Origin: an uncultured Gammaproteobacteria bacterium
GTDB lineage: Bacteria > Pseudomonadota > Gammaproteobacteria > HK1
DNA: 64,000 nucleotides
Direction: 5' to 3'
NCBI GenBank assembly: GCA_958295835.1
Contig: OY282378.1
Location: 2,187,001-2,251,000 of the forward strand
How positions within the stretch are numbered: the stretch's first letter is position 1; each line of letters starts with the position of its first letter. Under the pieces are notes generated by a model. It was not told the DNA's origin. It saw nothing but the letters and a program-made list of their open reading frames with translations, and ran no database searches. Made by a program: the position numbers and the translations under genes. Positions 42,199-50,525 of this stretch are shown here, piece by piece.

Positions 42199-42444
42199 TC
42201 AAGCCTTCAGGCTCGAAGGCAGCGCATCCAGCCGGTCCGCCTCTTCGCGGAGGGTGGTGGCGAGGCTGGCCACGTCGGCCACGGCGGCGCAGTCGATGGC
42301 ATCGGGCCGGTTCGGGTCGATGCGTTGCAGGCCGCGGGACATGTCGAACACCTGGTTGCGAGCCGCCATCAGGCGGGCCGCGGTGGCGTTGAGGGCGCGG
42401 ATCGCGTCGTAGACTCGCCCTCGTAGGGCTTCGTTAGTGGTCAC
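42199..42444 (-). CDS. 81-residue helical protein of the integrative element
   Basis: The protein begins MTTNEALRGRVYDAIRALN and is predicted almost wholly helical, with a coiled-coil-like end (LATTLREEADRLDAL). The start is a GTG preceded by CAGGAGG. It is the first small gene after the integrase. No family is recognised. Confidence 0.55.
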   Translation of the reverse strand: MTTNEALRGRVYDAIRALNATAARLMAARNQVFDMSRGLQRIDPNRPDAIDCAAVADVASLATTLREEADRLDALPSSLKA

Positions 42445-42482
42445 TGGTAGCCTCCTGTAACGTTGTCAGTGAGCGGCAGGGG

Positions 42483-43100
42483 CTAGAGGTACTTGGCGAC
42501 GGCGCCACGTTCGGCGCGTGCTCCTGCGCTGTAGTGGGCCACCATGCGCAAGGTTCACCAGTTGCCGGCAAGCATGACTTCGGTTTCGATGGCGCCGCGT
42601 GCGGTGAGCTCTGAGGCGAGCCCTACCCTGCCTGAGTGCGCAGTGAGCTTCCGGGGGATGCCGGCGGCACAGGCCGCACGCTGGAACCTTCTCCCGATGG
42701 TCTGCGGGTCCCGATCGCCGAACACCTTGGCGTTGGGCTCCGCACCCTCGGGCCGGTGGACGCGCAGCGCATCGGCGAAGGTGCCCTTCACGAACCGAAT
42801 GTCCGTGATACCACCATCGCGGTTCGTCTTCGATGTGCGCGCCCTGACCCGGAGGGAGCCGTCAGGGGCATCCTCGATGTCGCGCCAAGCGAGGGCGGCA
42901 GCTTCACTCCTGCGCAACCCTGCCATGAACAAGCAGGCGACGATGGCGCGGTCGATGGGCTTCTTCGCGAGAGTCACGATCCGGACCGCTTCATCGTAGG
43001 TGAGTGGAGAAGCCTGCCCTCGGCCGCGGTCGGCACCGTCTTCGGACAACCGCTTGAGGGTGTCCCGGACTCGTTCTCCGGTCGGGGAAGGCCGTCCGGT
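42483..43100 (-). pseudogene. tyrosine recombinase (integrase) with in-frame stop and lost N-terminus
   Basis: The catalytic domain is clear: MAGLRRSEAAALAW holds the first arginine and LTAHSGRVGLASEL the HxxR pair, followed by MLAGNW. A TGA at 42555 then interrupts the frame; without it the protein would continue TLRMVAHYSAGARAERG and end at 42483. The catalytic tyrosine lies after the stop, so the product cannot work as it stands. The N-terminal DNA-binding part is lost at 43101, where an IS3-type end begins. It would have moved the element whose remains run to about 40400. Confidence 0.8.
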
Positions 43101-43124
43101 CTGGAGTTGACCCGATTTCGTGGA
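43101..43124. mobile_element. IS3-type left end
   Basis: CTGGAGTTGACCCGATTTCG and the next four bases recur, with one difference, at 47704-47727. Here it precedes an IS3 OrfA gene and truncates the integrase. Confidence 0.65.
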
Positions 43125-43155
43125 CACCTGACCCTTTGGGGAGGAGGTATCCACT

Positions 43156-43464
43156 ATGCCGAAATCGAGACCGCCATACCCGCCGGCCTTCCGGCGCCAG
43201 ATGGTCGAGTTGGTGCGCACCGGACGGACTGCGGAAGAGCTGGCTCGTGAGTTTGAACCCACCGCCCAGGCGATCCGCAACTGGGTCGCGCAGGCCGAGC
43301 GTGACGAAGGCCGGCGTGGAGATGGGCTGAGCAGCGCAGAGCGCGAGGAGATACGCCGGCTGCGCCGTGAGAACCGTCGTCTGCGTGAAGAACGGGCGAT
43401 ACTGGCAAAAGCTGCGGCCTGGTTTGCTAGGGAGGTCGGACCCGGGAGGTCTACCGGTTCATGA
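43156..43464 (+). CDS. IS3-family transposase OrfA
   Basis: The 102-residue protein is a helix-turn-helix plus leucine-zipper OrfA: YPPAFRRQMVELVRTGRTA, AIRNWVAQAERDEGR and EEIRRLRRENRRLREERAIL. GAGGAGG precedes the ATG. OrfB begins in another frame at 43461 (MRANSEYVRAGSL) but stops after 14 codons where the IS110 element starts, so the element cannot transpose on its own. Confidence 0.85.
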   Translation: MPKSRPPYPPAFRRQMVELVRTGRTAEELAREFEPTAQAIRNWVAQAERDEGRRGDGLSSAEREEIRRLRRENRRLREERAILAKAAAWFAREVGPGRSTGS

Positions 43465-43485
43465 GAGCGAATAGTGAGTATGTGA

Positions 43486-43762
43486 GGGCCGGTTCCCTGG
43501 GGTGACCTGACCCGCATAGAGACTGACGTATCTCAGGCTTGCAGGGCCGGCTGCCCCTGGGTGGCTTGACCCGCACTCTGACTGACCGAGATGTCATTCC
43601 CCGGACATGTCGGCCACCCAAGGGCAACCGGTTGAGGCGCCGACCTCGACCGACCTCGTGACCTGATGAGAGCCTGGCCCAAGGCGTCCCTTCACTGTCG
43701 TGTCCGACCTCGGTTTTGTTCGCCGCCCATCCCTTCGCCCATCGTAGACCAGGGGGGCCGAC
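43486..43762 (+). ncRNA. candidate IS110 bridge RNA region
   Basis: This is inferred from position: IS110-group recombinases use an RNA from the noncoding end next to the gene to pair with donor and target DNA. The two related 45-base segments could correspond to its repeated structural features. No folding was computed, and the RNA boundaries are not known. Confidence 0.4.
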
Positions 43763-44818
43763 ATGACGAACACGACCAGCGAACGCACCGCCATCATCGG
43801 GGGCGTGGATACCCATCAGGACTTGCATACCGCGGCCGTTGTGAACCTCGACGGTGCGGTGCTCGGCGGTGAATCGTTCTCCACGACGCGGGCCGGCTAC
43901 CGGGCGATGCTGCGCTGGTTCCGCTCTCATGGGGAGCTGCTTCGCGTCGGGGTCGAATCCACCGGGAGCTACGGCGCGGGCATCACCCGCCACTTGGCGC
44001 TGTCGGGGGTCCCGGTGCTCGAAGTGACCGGCCCGGACCGGGCAGGGCGAAGAGCCAGGGGCAAGGACGATTCCCTGGATGCGATCGCGGCAGCGGAGGC
44101 CGCCCGCACCGGGCGTCGAGTCCAGGTGGCCAAGGACCGCGCTGGCGCCGTGGAAGCCTTGCGGGTGCTGCGTACCACGCGAAAGACCGCCGTCAAGTGC
44201 CGTCGTGCGACGCTGCAACCGCTCCACAACACCATCGTCGCCGCACCGGAGGAGGTGCGCGATCAGGTCCGCAACCTCACCCGCATGCAGCGCCTGCGCA
44301 CCTGCGCGGCTTGGCGACCGGACATCGTCGGATACCGCGACCCGGTGCTCGCCACCAAACTCGCGCTCAAACACCTCGCCCGCCGGGTCCTGGACCTCAA
44401 CGACGAAATCGCCGAGCTCGACCGGCTCATCGCCCCGCTCGTCGAGGAACTCGCCCCCCATCTGCTGCGCCTCGAAGGCGTGGGCGTCGCCAACGCGGGC
44501 GAACTGATGGTCGCCGCCGGAGAGAATCCCGACCGCCTACGCTGCGAAGCGAGCTTCGCGATGATGTGCGGCGCCTGTCCAATCCCCGCCTCCAGCGGAA
44601 AGACCCAACGCCATCGCCTCAACCGCGGCGGGAACCGACAGGCCAACTCCGCCCTGCACATGATCGTCGTGTGCCGGATGCGAACCGACGCGCGCACCCG
44701 AGCCTACGTCGAACGCAGAACCCGCGAGGGCCTGTCCAAACGCGAGGTCATGCGATGCCTGAAGCGCTACGTGGCTCGCGAGATCTATCGCGTCCTCACC
44801 GACACATCTGCTACTTGA
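43763..44818 (+). CDS. IS110-family recombinase
   Basis: The 351-residue protein has the RuvC-like DEDD domain (GGVDTHQD with D16, VGVESTGSYG with E65, and GKDDSLDA at 100-107). The C-terminal Tnp domain has LLRLEGVGVANAGELM and CPIPASSGKTQRHRLNRGG, which contains the catalytic serine. It is full length and appears intact. Together with the 5' noncoding RNA it would perform RNA-guided insertion. Confidence 0.92.
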   Translation: MTNTTSERTAIIGGVDTHQDLHTAAVVNLDGAVLGGESFSTTRAGYRAMLRWFRSHGELLRVGVESTGSYGAGITRHLALSGVPVLEVTGPDRAGRRARGKDDSLDAIAAAEAARTGRRVQVAKDRAGAVEALRVLRTTRKTAVKCRRATLQPLHNTIVAAPEEVRDQVRNLTRMQRLRTCAAWRPDIVGYRDPVLATKLALKHLARRVLDLNDEIAELDRLIAPLVEELAPHLLRLEGVGVANAGELMVAAGENPDRLRCEASFAMMCGACPIPASSGKTQRHRLNRGGNRQANSALHMIVVCRMRTDARTRAYVERRTREGLSKREVMRCLKRYVAREIYRVLTDTSAT

Positions 44819-44913
44819 CAAACATGAGAGCGTCGGTATAACCCGCATCGTCGTCACCGGGGCCTCGGTCAGCAATCCCCGATGGCCTTCGAGAGGAGCT
44901 ACCAGGACGCTGC

Positions 44914-47220
44914 ATGAAACCCAAGCCCTTCCAGTTCCGCCCGTCGTTACCGCTCCTGCTACTCCTGTCGGCGCTGTCAACGGTGTTCCTGTTCGGGAAC
45001 GACCGGGGACACTTCTACCGTCCCGGGTTCCACGATTCGGTATCGGCGAACCACTTGTCGGTAGCCGAGAATTTATCTCCCGAACACAACTTCCTGTTGT
45101 TCTATTATCAAACCCTGAATAAAGACGGTGCCCCCTCTTACAGACCGTACAATCGCTTTCCGCTTGGCGGCTATGCGTTGATCAAACTGGCCATACTGCC
45201 TTTCGGGGAAAGCCTGGCGGCAAAAATCCATGCCGCCCGCATGGTGCTTCTGCTCTTTTTTGCCGCCAGCGCGGCGCTGGCCTACCTATCCCTCTGCCGG
45301 CTTACCGCCAATCGCTGGATTGCCTCGACTGCCACTCTGCTGGCGTTCTCGTCGTACTATTTGCTGTATTACAACGACATGATAGCTACCGAAAATGGCC
45401 TCTCCCTTTTCGGCGTGCTGCTGACCTTCCACGGCATGGTTCTTTTTGCCCAGGAGGGCCGCTTCCGGCAGTTGCTCGTCAAGGCGTGCGCGGCGCTGCT
45501 GTTGGGCTGGCACGTCTATGCGCTGCTGCTGCCCTTTATCGCTCTTGGCCTGCTATGCGAGTTGAACCGGGCGCGCCGGCTATCTGCCCCTCAGCGTTTG
45601 GCAGGTCGAATCCAGCGCTGCGTCGCCGCGCTGCTGTTCAGCCGCTACCTGACGCTGGGCGTCATCACCCTGGCTTTCGGCCTGGCGGTGCTATCCTTCA
45701 ACCTGGGCAACGAATACCGAGCGCTTGACGGTGAGGTTCCGCTGACGGAACTGCCTACGGTGAATTCCATGACGAAGCGTCTTGGAGCAGATGACCGGTT
45801 CAATGAGCGCCACGCCGAGGCCCTGGATTGGGGGAACTTCCTGGAGGCGCAGTTCTACCGCATCGCCAGAGCTATGATGCCGTTCTCTATCAGTCCTCTC
45901 GGCAACAACACCGACCTCTATGAGGACAAGGACTACCTCAGTGTGATTATCGGTGCGTTGGCGTCCAGCGTCGCCGTCCTGGGGCTGCTGGTTGCCCGCC
46001 ACAGAATGCTGCTGGCAACCTTGGTGAGCTCCGGCTTCTGCTGGGCATTGGTGATGCGCCATAATACCGCTTTCCAAGATTATGAGGCCGTTTTTTATAT
46101 CGGCGTTCCGTTGGCCCTCTTCTCAATGGGGCTGTCGTACCTGTCCCGGTTGTTCGGCGGCCGTCTTCTTGTCGGTCTCTCCGCGGCCGCGCTGCTGGTC
46201 TTCGTTCTCTCCAGCTTCCAGATGGGGCGCGTCGGTCACGACCAGCAGAGGTCCGAATTTCAGGAAGCGGTCGTTGCCGATTTTGAGCGTATCAGGACAA
46301 TCGCAGAGGCGGGACAGAGTGTTTTTTTCGATGTACCCAACCCTTTGCTTCCCGGAGAGATGCGGAAGGTGAATTATTATCTTGCGGGAAGAGTGATCGG
46401 ATATTCGTGGCTTGGCAGGAAACCAGGTGAATTTTTTATCTCACGCCATAGAATCAACATCCCTGCTCTGCTGACGCCTGAAAACCAACAGTTTTTTCTC
46501 TACCGCCACAGCGGCGATTCTGGGCTGATAGGGTTGATAGAGGAGATGCGCAGCTCGATGGAGAAGATGATCAGGAAATCCGAGCTTGTAATCCGTCGCG
46601 ATGGCTATTTTGATGTGTATCGTAGCGGGAACAGGCTGTTTTACGTCGGGAATCAAGGGGAGGATAGAGCCGCCCGATTCAGGCAGGACGTTCCGATAGT
46701 GGGTAAGCCGTTCGGCGTCGGGTTGTCCCCTGTCGTGCGTCGCGCAGGCTTCACAGACCGGAGCCGCTGGCAGTGGGAGCGTGGCAGCGATGCCGAAGGC
46801 TGGACCAATGTCTCCGGCTCCGACCCCCCGAGCCCGACCTCCGTGTACACGCCCGCCATCGCGGATGAGGGCTATCAACTGCGGGCCTGGGTGTACTACA
46901 CCGACAGCCGTGGCAATCGGGTCAAGGCGATGACCGTGCCCTCCCTGCCTGTGCAACCCGGCAGCGTCACCGACCAGCTCTTCTTCCTGCACCTCATCCC
47001 GGTTGACGTTGACGACCTTCCTGACCACAGAAAGCAGTACGGCTTCGACAACCTCGACTTCCGCTTCGGCGACTACAAGCTTCCGCTAATCGAGCGAGCC
47101 GTAGCCGTGCGCAAGCTTCCCGACTACGCCATCACCCGCATCCGCACCGGCCAGTTCCTCGTCAACGACGACGGCTCCACCACACACCTCTGGGAAGGGG
47201 AAATTCGCGTCGATGACTAG
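44914..47220 (+). CDS. large membrane protein (GT39-like) with Ig-like and recurring C-terminal domains
   Basis: The 768-residue protein has about ten membrane helices in the first 430 residues. An acidic loop after helix 1 (GFHDSVSANHLSVAENL) and the overall plan resemble dolichyl-phosphate-mannose-type glycosyltransferases. Then come a region of about 170 residues, an Ig/cadherin-like stretch (RWQWERGSDAEGWTNVSG, DEGYQLRAWVYYTDSRG), and from about residue 686 the recurring domain: FFLHLIPVDVDDLP, RKQYGFDNLDF and LPDYAITRIRTGQF. Glycan transfer is inferred from architecture. Its GC content is below that of the chromosomal genes. Copies of the end domain are at 38218 and 39667. Confidence 0.72.
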   Translation: MKPKPFQFRPSLPLLLLLSALSTVFLFGNDRGHFYRPGFHDSVSANHLSVAENLSPEHNFLLFYYQTLNKDGAPSYRPYNRFPLGGYALIKLAILPFGESLAAKIHAARMVLLLFFAASAALAYLSLCRLTANRWIASTATLLAFSSYYLLYYNDMIATENGLSLFGVLLTFHGMVLFAQEGRFRQLLVKACAALLLGWHVYALLLPFIALGLLCELNRARRLSAPQRLAGRIQRCVAALLFSRYLTLGVITLAFGLAVLSFNLGNEYRALDGEVPLTELPTVNSMTKRLGADDRFNERHAEALDWGNFLEAQFYRIARAMMPFSISPLGNNTDLYEDKDYLSVIIGALASSVAVLGLLVARHRMLLATLVSSGFCWALVMRHNTAFQDYEAVFYIGVPLALFSMGLSYLSRLFGGRLLVGLSAAALLVFVLSSFQMGRVGHDQQRSEFQEAVVADFERIRTIAEAGQSVFFDVPNPLLPGEMRKVNYYLAGRVIGYSWLGRKPGEFFISRHRINIPALLTPENQQFFLYRHSGDSGLIGLIEEMRSSMEKMIRKSELVIRRDGYFDVYRSGNRLFYVGNQGEDRAARFRQDVPIVGKPFGVGLSPVVRRAGFTDRSRWQWERGSDAEGWTNVSGSDPPSPTSVYTPAIADEGYQLRAWVYYTDSRGNRVKAMTVPSLPVQPGSVTDQLFFLHLIPVDVDDLPDHRKQYGFDNLDFRFGDYKLPLIERAVAVRKLPDYAITRIRTGQFLVNDDGSTTHLWEGEIRVDD

Positions 47221-47703
47221 CCGGACGACGGCCGGCGTCTCCCGGCAGGAACCGCTTGCGTCCGTCCGTCAGGATAGCCCGTGACGGCCCGTAGCGCCCG
47301 AAGGCAGCCCCCCCAACCGCTCCGCCGGCCTCTACGGTGCCCTACGGGCCACCCAGTGGCGTTTCCTGCCCCTGTCGGCACCATTCGAGGCTCAGGCACG
47401 GAAACAAGCCCTCGCCGTCTTCGTCAGCGGGTGATTCGGCGCGTTTCCAGTAGGACAAATGGCGGCTTCCGGCCCCGCGCGCGGCGGCGGTCGTGCCTCG
47501 CTACTCCCCGACGACCGGTTCGGCATGGTTGCGCCAACGCCACACGGTGAACGCCTTTCAGTTCGAGCATATTACACGCACACGATCATCGTGCGTTTGA
47601 TCGGTTTCGATCAGAAGTGGTTGGTGGCGGCGCTTCGTGGTCTCTCCAGCGCACGCCGCGTTGTACGCCTTTCGGCTGCCCGTCAAGTCAAACCGGAAGT
47701 AGA
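47221..47703. other. gap after the large membrane protein
   Basis: No convincing gene or RNA is seen. Short frames here lack family patterns. The region ends at an IS3-type end at 47704. Confidence 0.4.
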
Positions 47704-47727
47704 CTGGAGTTGACTCGATTTCGTGGA
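47704..47727. mobile_element. second IS3-type end
   Basis: The 24 bases match 43101-43124 with one difference (GACTCG for GACCCG). With the TGAACCGCCCCGGG end at 47941 it brackets a 210-base RTX fragment, as if the interior of an IS3 element had been replaced. Confidence 0.6.
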
Positions 47728-47729
47728 TG

Positions 47730-47940
47730 AAGATGTCCGCCCTGCCTTGGCCAAGAAGGTGCCGCTTTCGGCACTGCCTGCCAGCCGGTCGTTGCCGTCG
47801 CCGCCATACAGCGAATCGTTCCCCGTGCCGCCGGAGAGGAAGTCGTGACCATCCCCGCCACCGAGGGGGCCGTTTCCGGCCTCGCCCCAGAGGTGGTCGT
47901 CTCCCGTGCGCACAGGCCCAGGAGCCCGTCATCATCCGGC
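47730..47940 (-). pseudogene. RTX repeat fragment
   Basis: The leftward frame reads [18 protein letters not shown] and [12 protein letters not shown], classic calcium-binding nonapeptides of secreted RTX proteins. It is bounded on both sides by IS ends and has no start or secretion signal of its own. It may share an origin with the RTX fragment at 12061-12417. Confidence 0.65.
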
Positions 47941-47964
47941 TGAACCGCCCCGGGTTTCCCGGAG
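47941..47964. mobile_element. third IS3-type right end
   Basis: TGAACCGCCCCGGG followed by TTTCCCGGAG matches the inner end of the 45-bp repeats at 36398-36442 and 40188-40232, but diverges after that (ACTCCACTCG). Confidence 0.7.
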
Positions 47965-48020
47965 ACTCCACTCGTTGAGTCTTTGGGAGGAAAGGGCAGA
48001 TGAACACATCGACAAGATAC

Positions 48021-48208
48021 CTGCCAGTTGCATAACATTTCCACCCATACATGCGTTCACTGCACAAAACACGGGGTTTTCAGACCGAAACAGCGTGTGG
48101 CTCAAGTTCACTGCCAGTTGCATTAAATTTCTACCCATACATGCGTTCACTGCACGAAATACGGGGTTTTCAGGCCGAAGCAGCGTGCGGCTCAAGTTCA
48201 CTGCCAGT
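48021..48208. repeat. 90-bp tandem repeat, 2.1 units
   Basis: Units at 48021-48110 and 48111-48200 start CTGCCAGTTGCAT and end CTCAAGTTCA, differing at roughly a dozen positions; a third unit is cut after CTGCCAGT. No frame is conserved across units. It lies upstream of the IS1380-type transposase. Confidence 0.85.
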
Positions 48209-48360
48209 GAGGATAAGCCACATGCGATATTCTTGAATCTTGTGCAAGGTCGTACGGAGTCATTTGTGAAACGAATGTAATAGAGAGAAACGTGATCTCC
48301 GAAGCTGGTACAATAGTTGTCTCTCAAAACAACGTACCAAACGAAACGGAGACCACGAAG

Positions 48361-49737
48361 ATGAAACATAGCAGAGCCGACGTTCGAGGTAAAGCTACGC
48401 TGGGCCTCGATATCCGATTCGAAGAGCAGAACCTCACGTCGTACTCGGGACTCATCCTGTTCCAGCACTTCTTCCCCCTCATTGGCATCAAGGAGCGGCT
48501 ATGGAGATGCTTCCGCCACCTGAAGGCCAATCCGATTTACGGTCATCACGTGATCATGATGCTGCTGGTCGTGCACCTGATCATCGGACACCGGCGGCTG
48601 CGCGACGTGGAGTACTACCGTGATGACGAAATGGTCAAACGGGTTCTCGGTCTGAAGCGGTTGCCGAATGTGTCCACGCTCAGCCGGTCGCTCGCCAGTG
48701 CAGATGAACAAAGTGTCGCCAAAGTGCGAAGTGAATCGAGACATCTGGTCATGGAGCGTTTGGTGGTCGAGGGGTTTCCGAGAGTGACGCTCGATTACGA
48801 CGGGTCGGTGTTGAGCACCGGGCGACATGCCGAAGGAACCGCAGTGGGTTTCAACAAGAAAAAGAAGGGCGCGCGAAGCTACTACCCCCTCTTTTGCACC
48901 GTCGCCCAGACCGACCAGGTCCTCGATGTTCACCATCGTCCTGGAAACGTACACGACTCCAACGGGGCCGACACCTTCATCGGCCACTGTATCAGCCACG
49001 TGCGCTCGTGCCTTCCCCGTGCAAAAGTAGAGACTCGCATCGACAGCGCATTTTTCAACGAAACCATCGCTGAACGACTGCATTCGTCGGGAGTCGAATT
49101 CACCATCTCGGTGCCTTTCGAACGCTTTGCCGCCCTCAAAGGGCTGGTCGAAGGCAGAAAACGATGGCGCCCAATGGCGACCGGGCTCAGCTATTTCGAG
49201 ACCCGCTGGAAGCCGAAGTCATGGAACACCCGCTATCGCTTCATCTTCATCAGAAAGCAGGTCAGATGCCAACACAAGCTGCCGATTCAACTCGACCTGT
49301 TCCAGCCCATCGAATACGGGTACGAATTCAAGGTCATCGTCACCAACAAACGAATAAGCCCGCGCAGGGTCGCTGCCTTCCACGAAGGCCGCGGTTCGCA
49401 GGAGAGCATCTTCGCCGAACTCAAGACGCATTGCCAGATGGATTACGTCCCGGTCAAGACCCGGGTCGGCAACCAACTGTACATGTTCGCCGGCATTGTT
49501 GCTCACAACCTTACCCGCGAGTTGCAGATCCAACTCAATCCTCGCGCCCGTGGCACCACCGCAAAGCGCGCCGCGCTGTGGTGTTTCCGGGAGATTGGGA
49601 CCCTTCGCCGTACCCTCATCCAACGCGCCGGGCGCATGATTCGCCCCGCCGGCAAATTGGTCCTCTCCATGAACAGCAACGAAAGGCTCGAAAGAGAACT
49701 CCGGCAGGCTCTTGCAACACTGAACGCCGTCGCTTGA
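48361..49737 (+). CDS. IS1380-family transposase
   Basis: The product of about 458 residues begins MKHSRADVRGKATLGLDIRF, with CGGAGACC upstream of the ATG. The DDE residues sit in VTLDYDGSVLST, ETRIDSAFF and GSQESIFAELKTH. The family motif GYNPKKKG-like stretch appears as GFNKKKKGARSYYPL. It appears complete. I could not define its terminal inverted repeats with confidence. Confidence 0.88.
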   Translation: MKHSRADVRGKATLGLDIRFEEQNLTSYSGLILFQHFFPLIGIKERLWRCFRHLKANPIYGHHVIMMLLVVHLIIGHRRLRDVEYYRDDEMVKRVLGLKRLPNVSTLSRSLASADEQSVAKVRSESRHLVMERLVVEGFPRVTLDYDGSVLSTGRHAEGTAVGFNKKKKGARSYYPLFCTVAQTDQVLDVHHRPGNVHDSNGADTFIGHCISHVRSCLPRAKVETRIDSAFFNETIAERLHSSGVEFTISVPFERFAALKGLVEGRKRWRPMATGLSYFETRWKPKSWNTRYRFIFIRKQVRCQHKLPIQLDLFQPIEYGYEFKVIVTNKRISPRRVAAFHEGRGSQESIFAELKTHCQMDYVPVKTRVGNQLYMFAGIVAHNLTRELQIQLNPRARGTTAKRAALWCFREIGTLRRTLIQRAGRMIRPAGKLVLSMNSNERLERELRQALATLNAVA

Positions 49738-49769
49738 CTATATTTGTCGCACGTTTATGCAACAATCGG

Positions 49770-49826
49770 GGATACTCCCCGGAAGTCCGGGAGCGGGCAG
49801 TGCGCCTGGTGCTTGGTCGTGGTGAT
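49770..49826 (+). pseudogene. N-terminal fragment of another IS3-type OrfA
   Basis: The frame reads GYSPEVRERAVRLVLG, the usual start of a different IS3 OrfA group, and then loses homology. It lies immediately after the IS1380-type gene. Confidence 0.5.
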
Positions 49827-50029
49827 GCGCGGTCGGTGCCGCACGTGCTGCCGGTGGGGATGGTGCTGGATGGCGCCGCGATGTGCTTGCTCATCGTTTC
49901 TCCTCCGTCACGTGGCAGGGGAGCCGAATAACATATTGAAGTTGATCTGAAATCCGTCGGAGTCATACGGACGGCCTGAGACGTGGCCGCGGACGCGATG
50001 CCCTTCTTCGGCGAAGCCCGGGTCCCGTA

Positions 50030-50218
50030 CAGCGCTACGTGCAGGGCACGGAGATTGCGCCGCTCGTGCTGCCCGCGGCGACGGGGGGCAACTCGCCACT
50101 GGCCTGCACGCTGGTGGCGGTGCAGGAACCGACCCGCACGCTGACCCCCTACGGCGGGCTCGCCTCGTCCGAGGGCGGCGCGCGCTTCCTGCTTGACCGG
50201 CGTTCGAGATGGGTCTAG
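50030..50218 (+). pseudogene. fragment of a surface protein with putative Ig (He_PIG) domain
   Basis: The frame reads QRYVQGTEIAPLVLPAATGG, then NSPLACTLV and PTRTLTPYGGLAS before a stop. This resembles He_PIG repeats (IAPLTLPAATGG...TRTLTGTP) that are common in large adhesins alongside RTX repeats. The length is far below a functional protein. It may share an origin with the RTX fragments. Confidence 0.5.
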
Positions 50219-50525
50219 AAGGAGAGCGCCGGGAGAGCTGCACCGACCGCACCGAGCACGGCCTGATGCTGCGCGGGCGGTCGCAGACGTTCAAGGACCG
50301 CCCCCCGGGACCACCGGACCAGGGCGATTCGCTCGTCACGGGGGCGGCGCAGTCGGGCGGGAGGTCTGCCGTCGGTAGGCGCATCCTCGCCCGTCCGCGA
50401 CTATCCATATCCATCCGATACCGCCTCGGCGTGTGGGATATGAATGTGGGAAAGGATTTATTACATCAATTAAAACAATATGTTATATGACATTCACGGG
50501 ACGCCCGCGTTCCCAAGGGCGCGGT
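50219..50525. other. right border of the mobile zone
   Basis: No gene is recognised. An AT-rich patch (50445-50492) occurs just before the NudC stop. No target duplication could be identified here. Confidence 0.4.

Larger units (their letters stand above)
43470..44832. mobile_element. IS110-family element with 5' noncoding region
   Basis: The recombinase gene (43763-44818) is preceded by about 290 noncoding bases. CATGAGAGCG occurs at 43460-43469 and again at 44823-44832, bracketing the element. The left noncoding part holds two related 45-base segments (43486-43530 and 43544-43589), each with GGCCGG and TTGACCCGCA/CTGACCCGCA blocks. In IS110 elements this region encodes the bridge RNA. Confidence 0.7.

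Noticed and set aside
42555..42557. UGA recoding as an amino acid in the integrase
   Set aside because: Other genes in the window use TGA as a normal stop and no selenocysteine-type signal was recognised. A decayed gene in a decayed element is simpler.
50030..50218. A complete surface adhesin
   Set aside because: Only one partial putative-Ig repeat is readable and the frame stops after about 60 codons, so it is a fragment.
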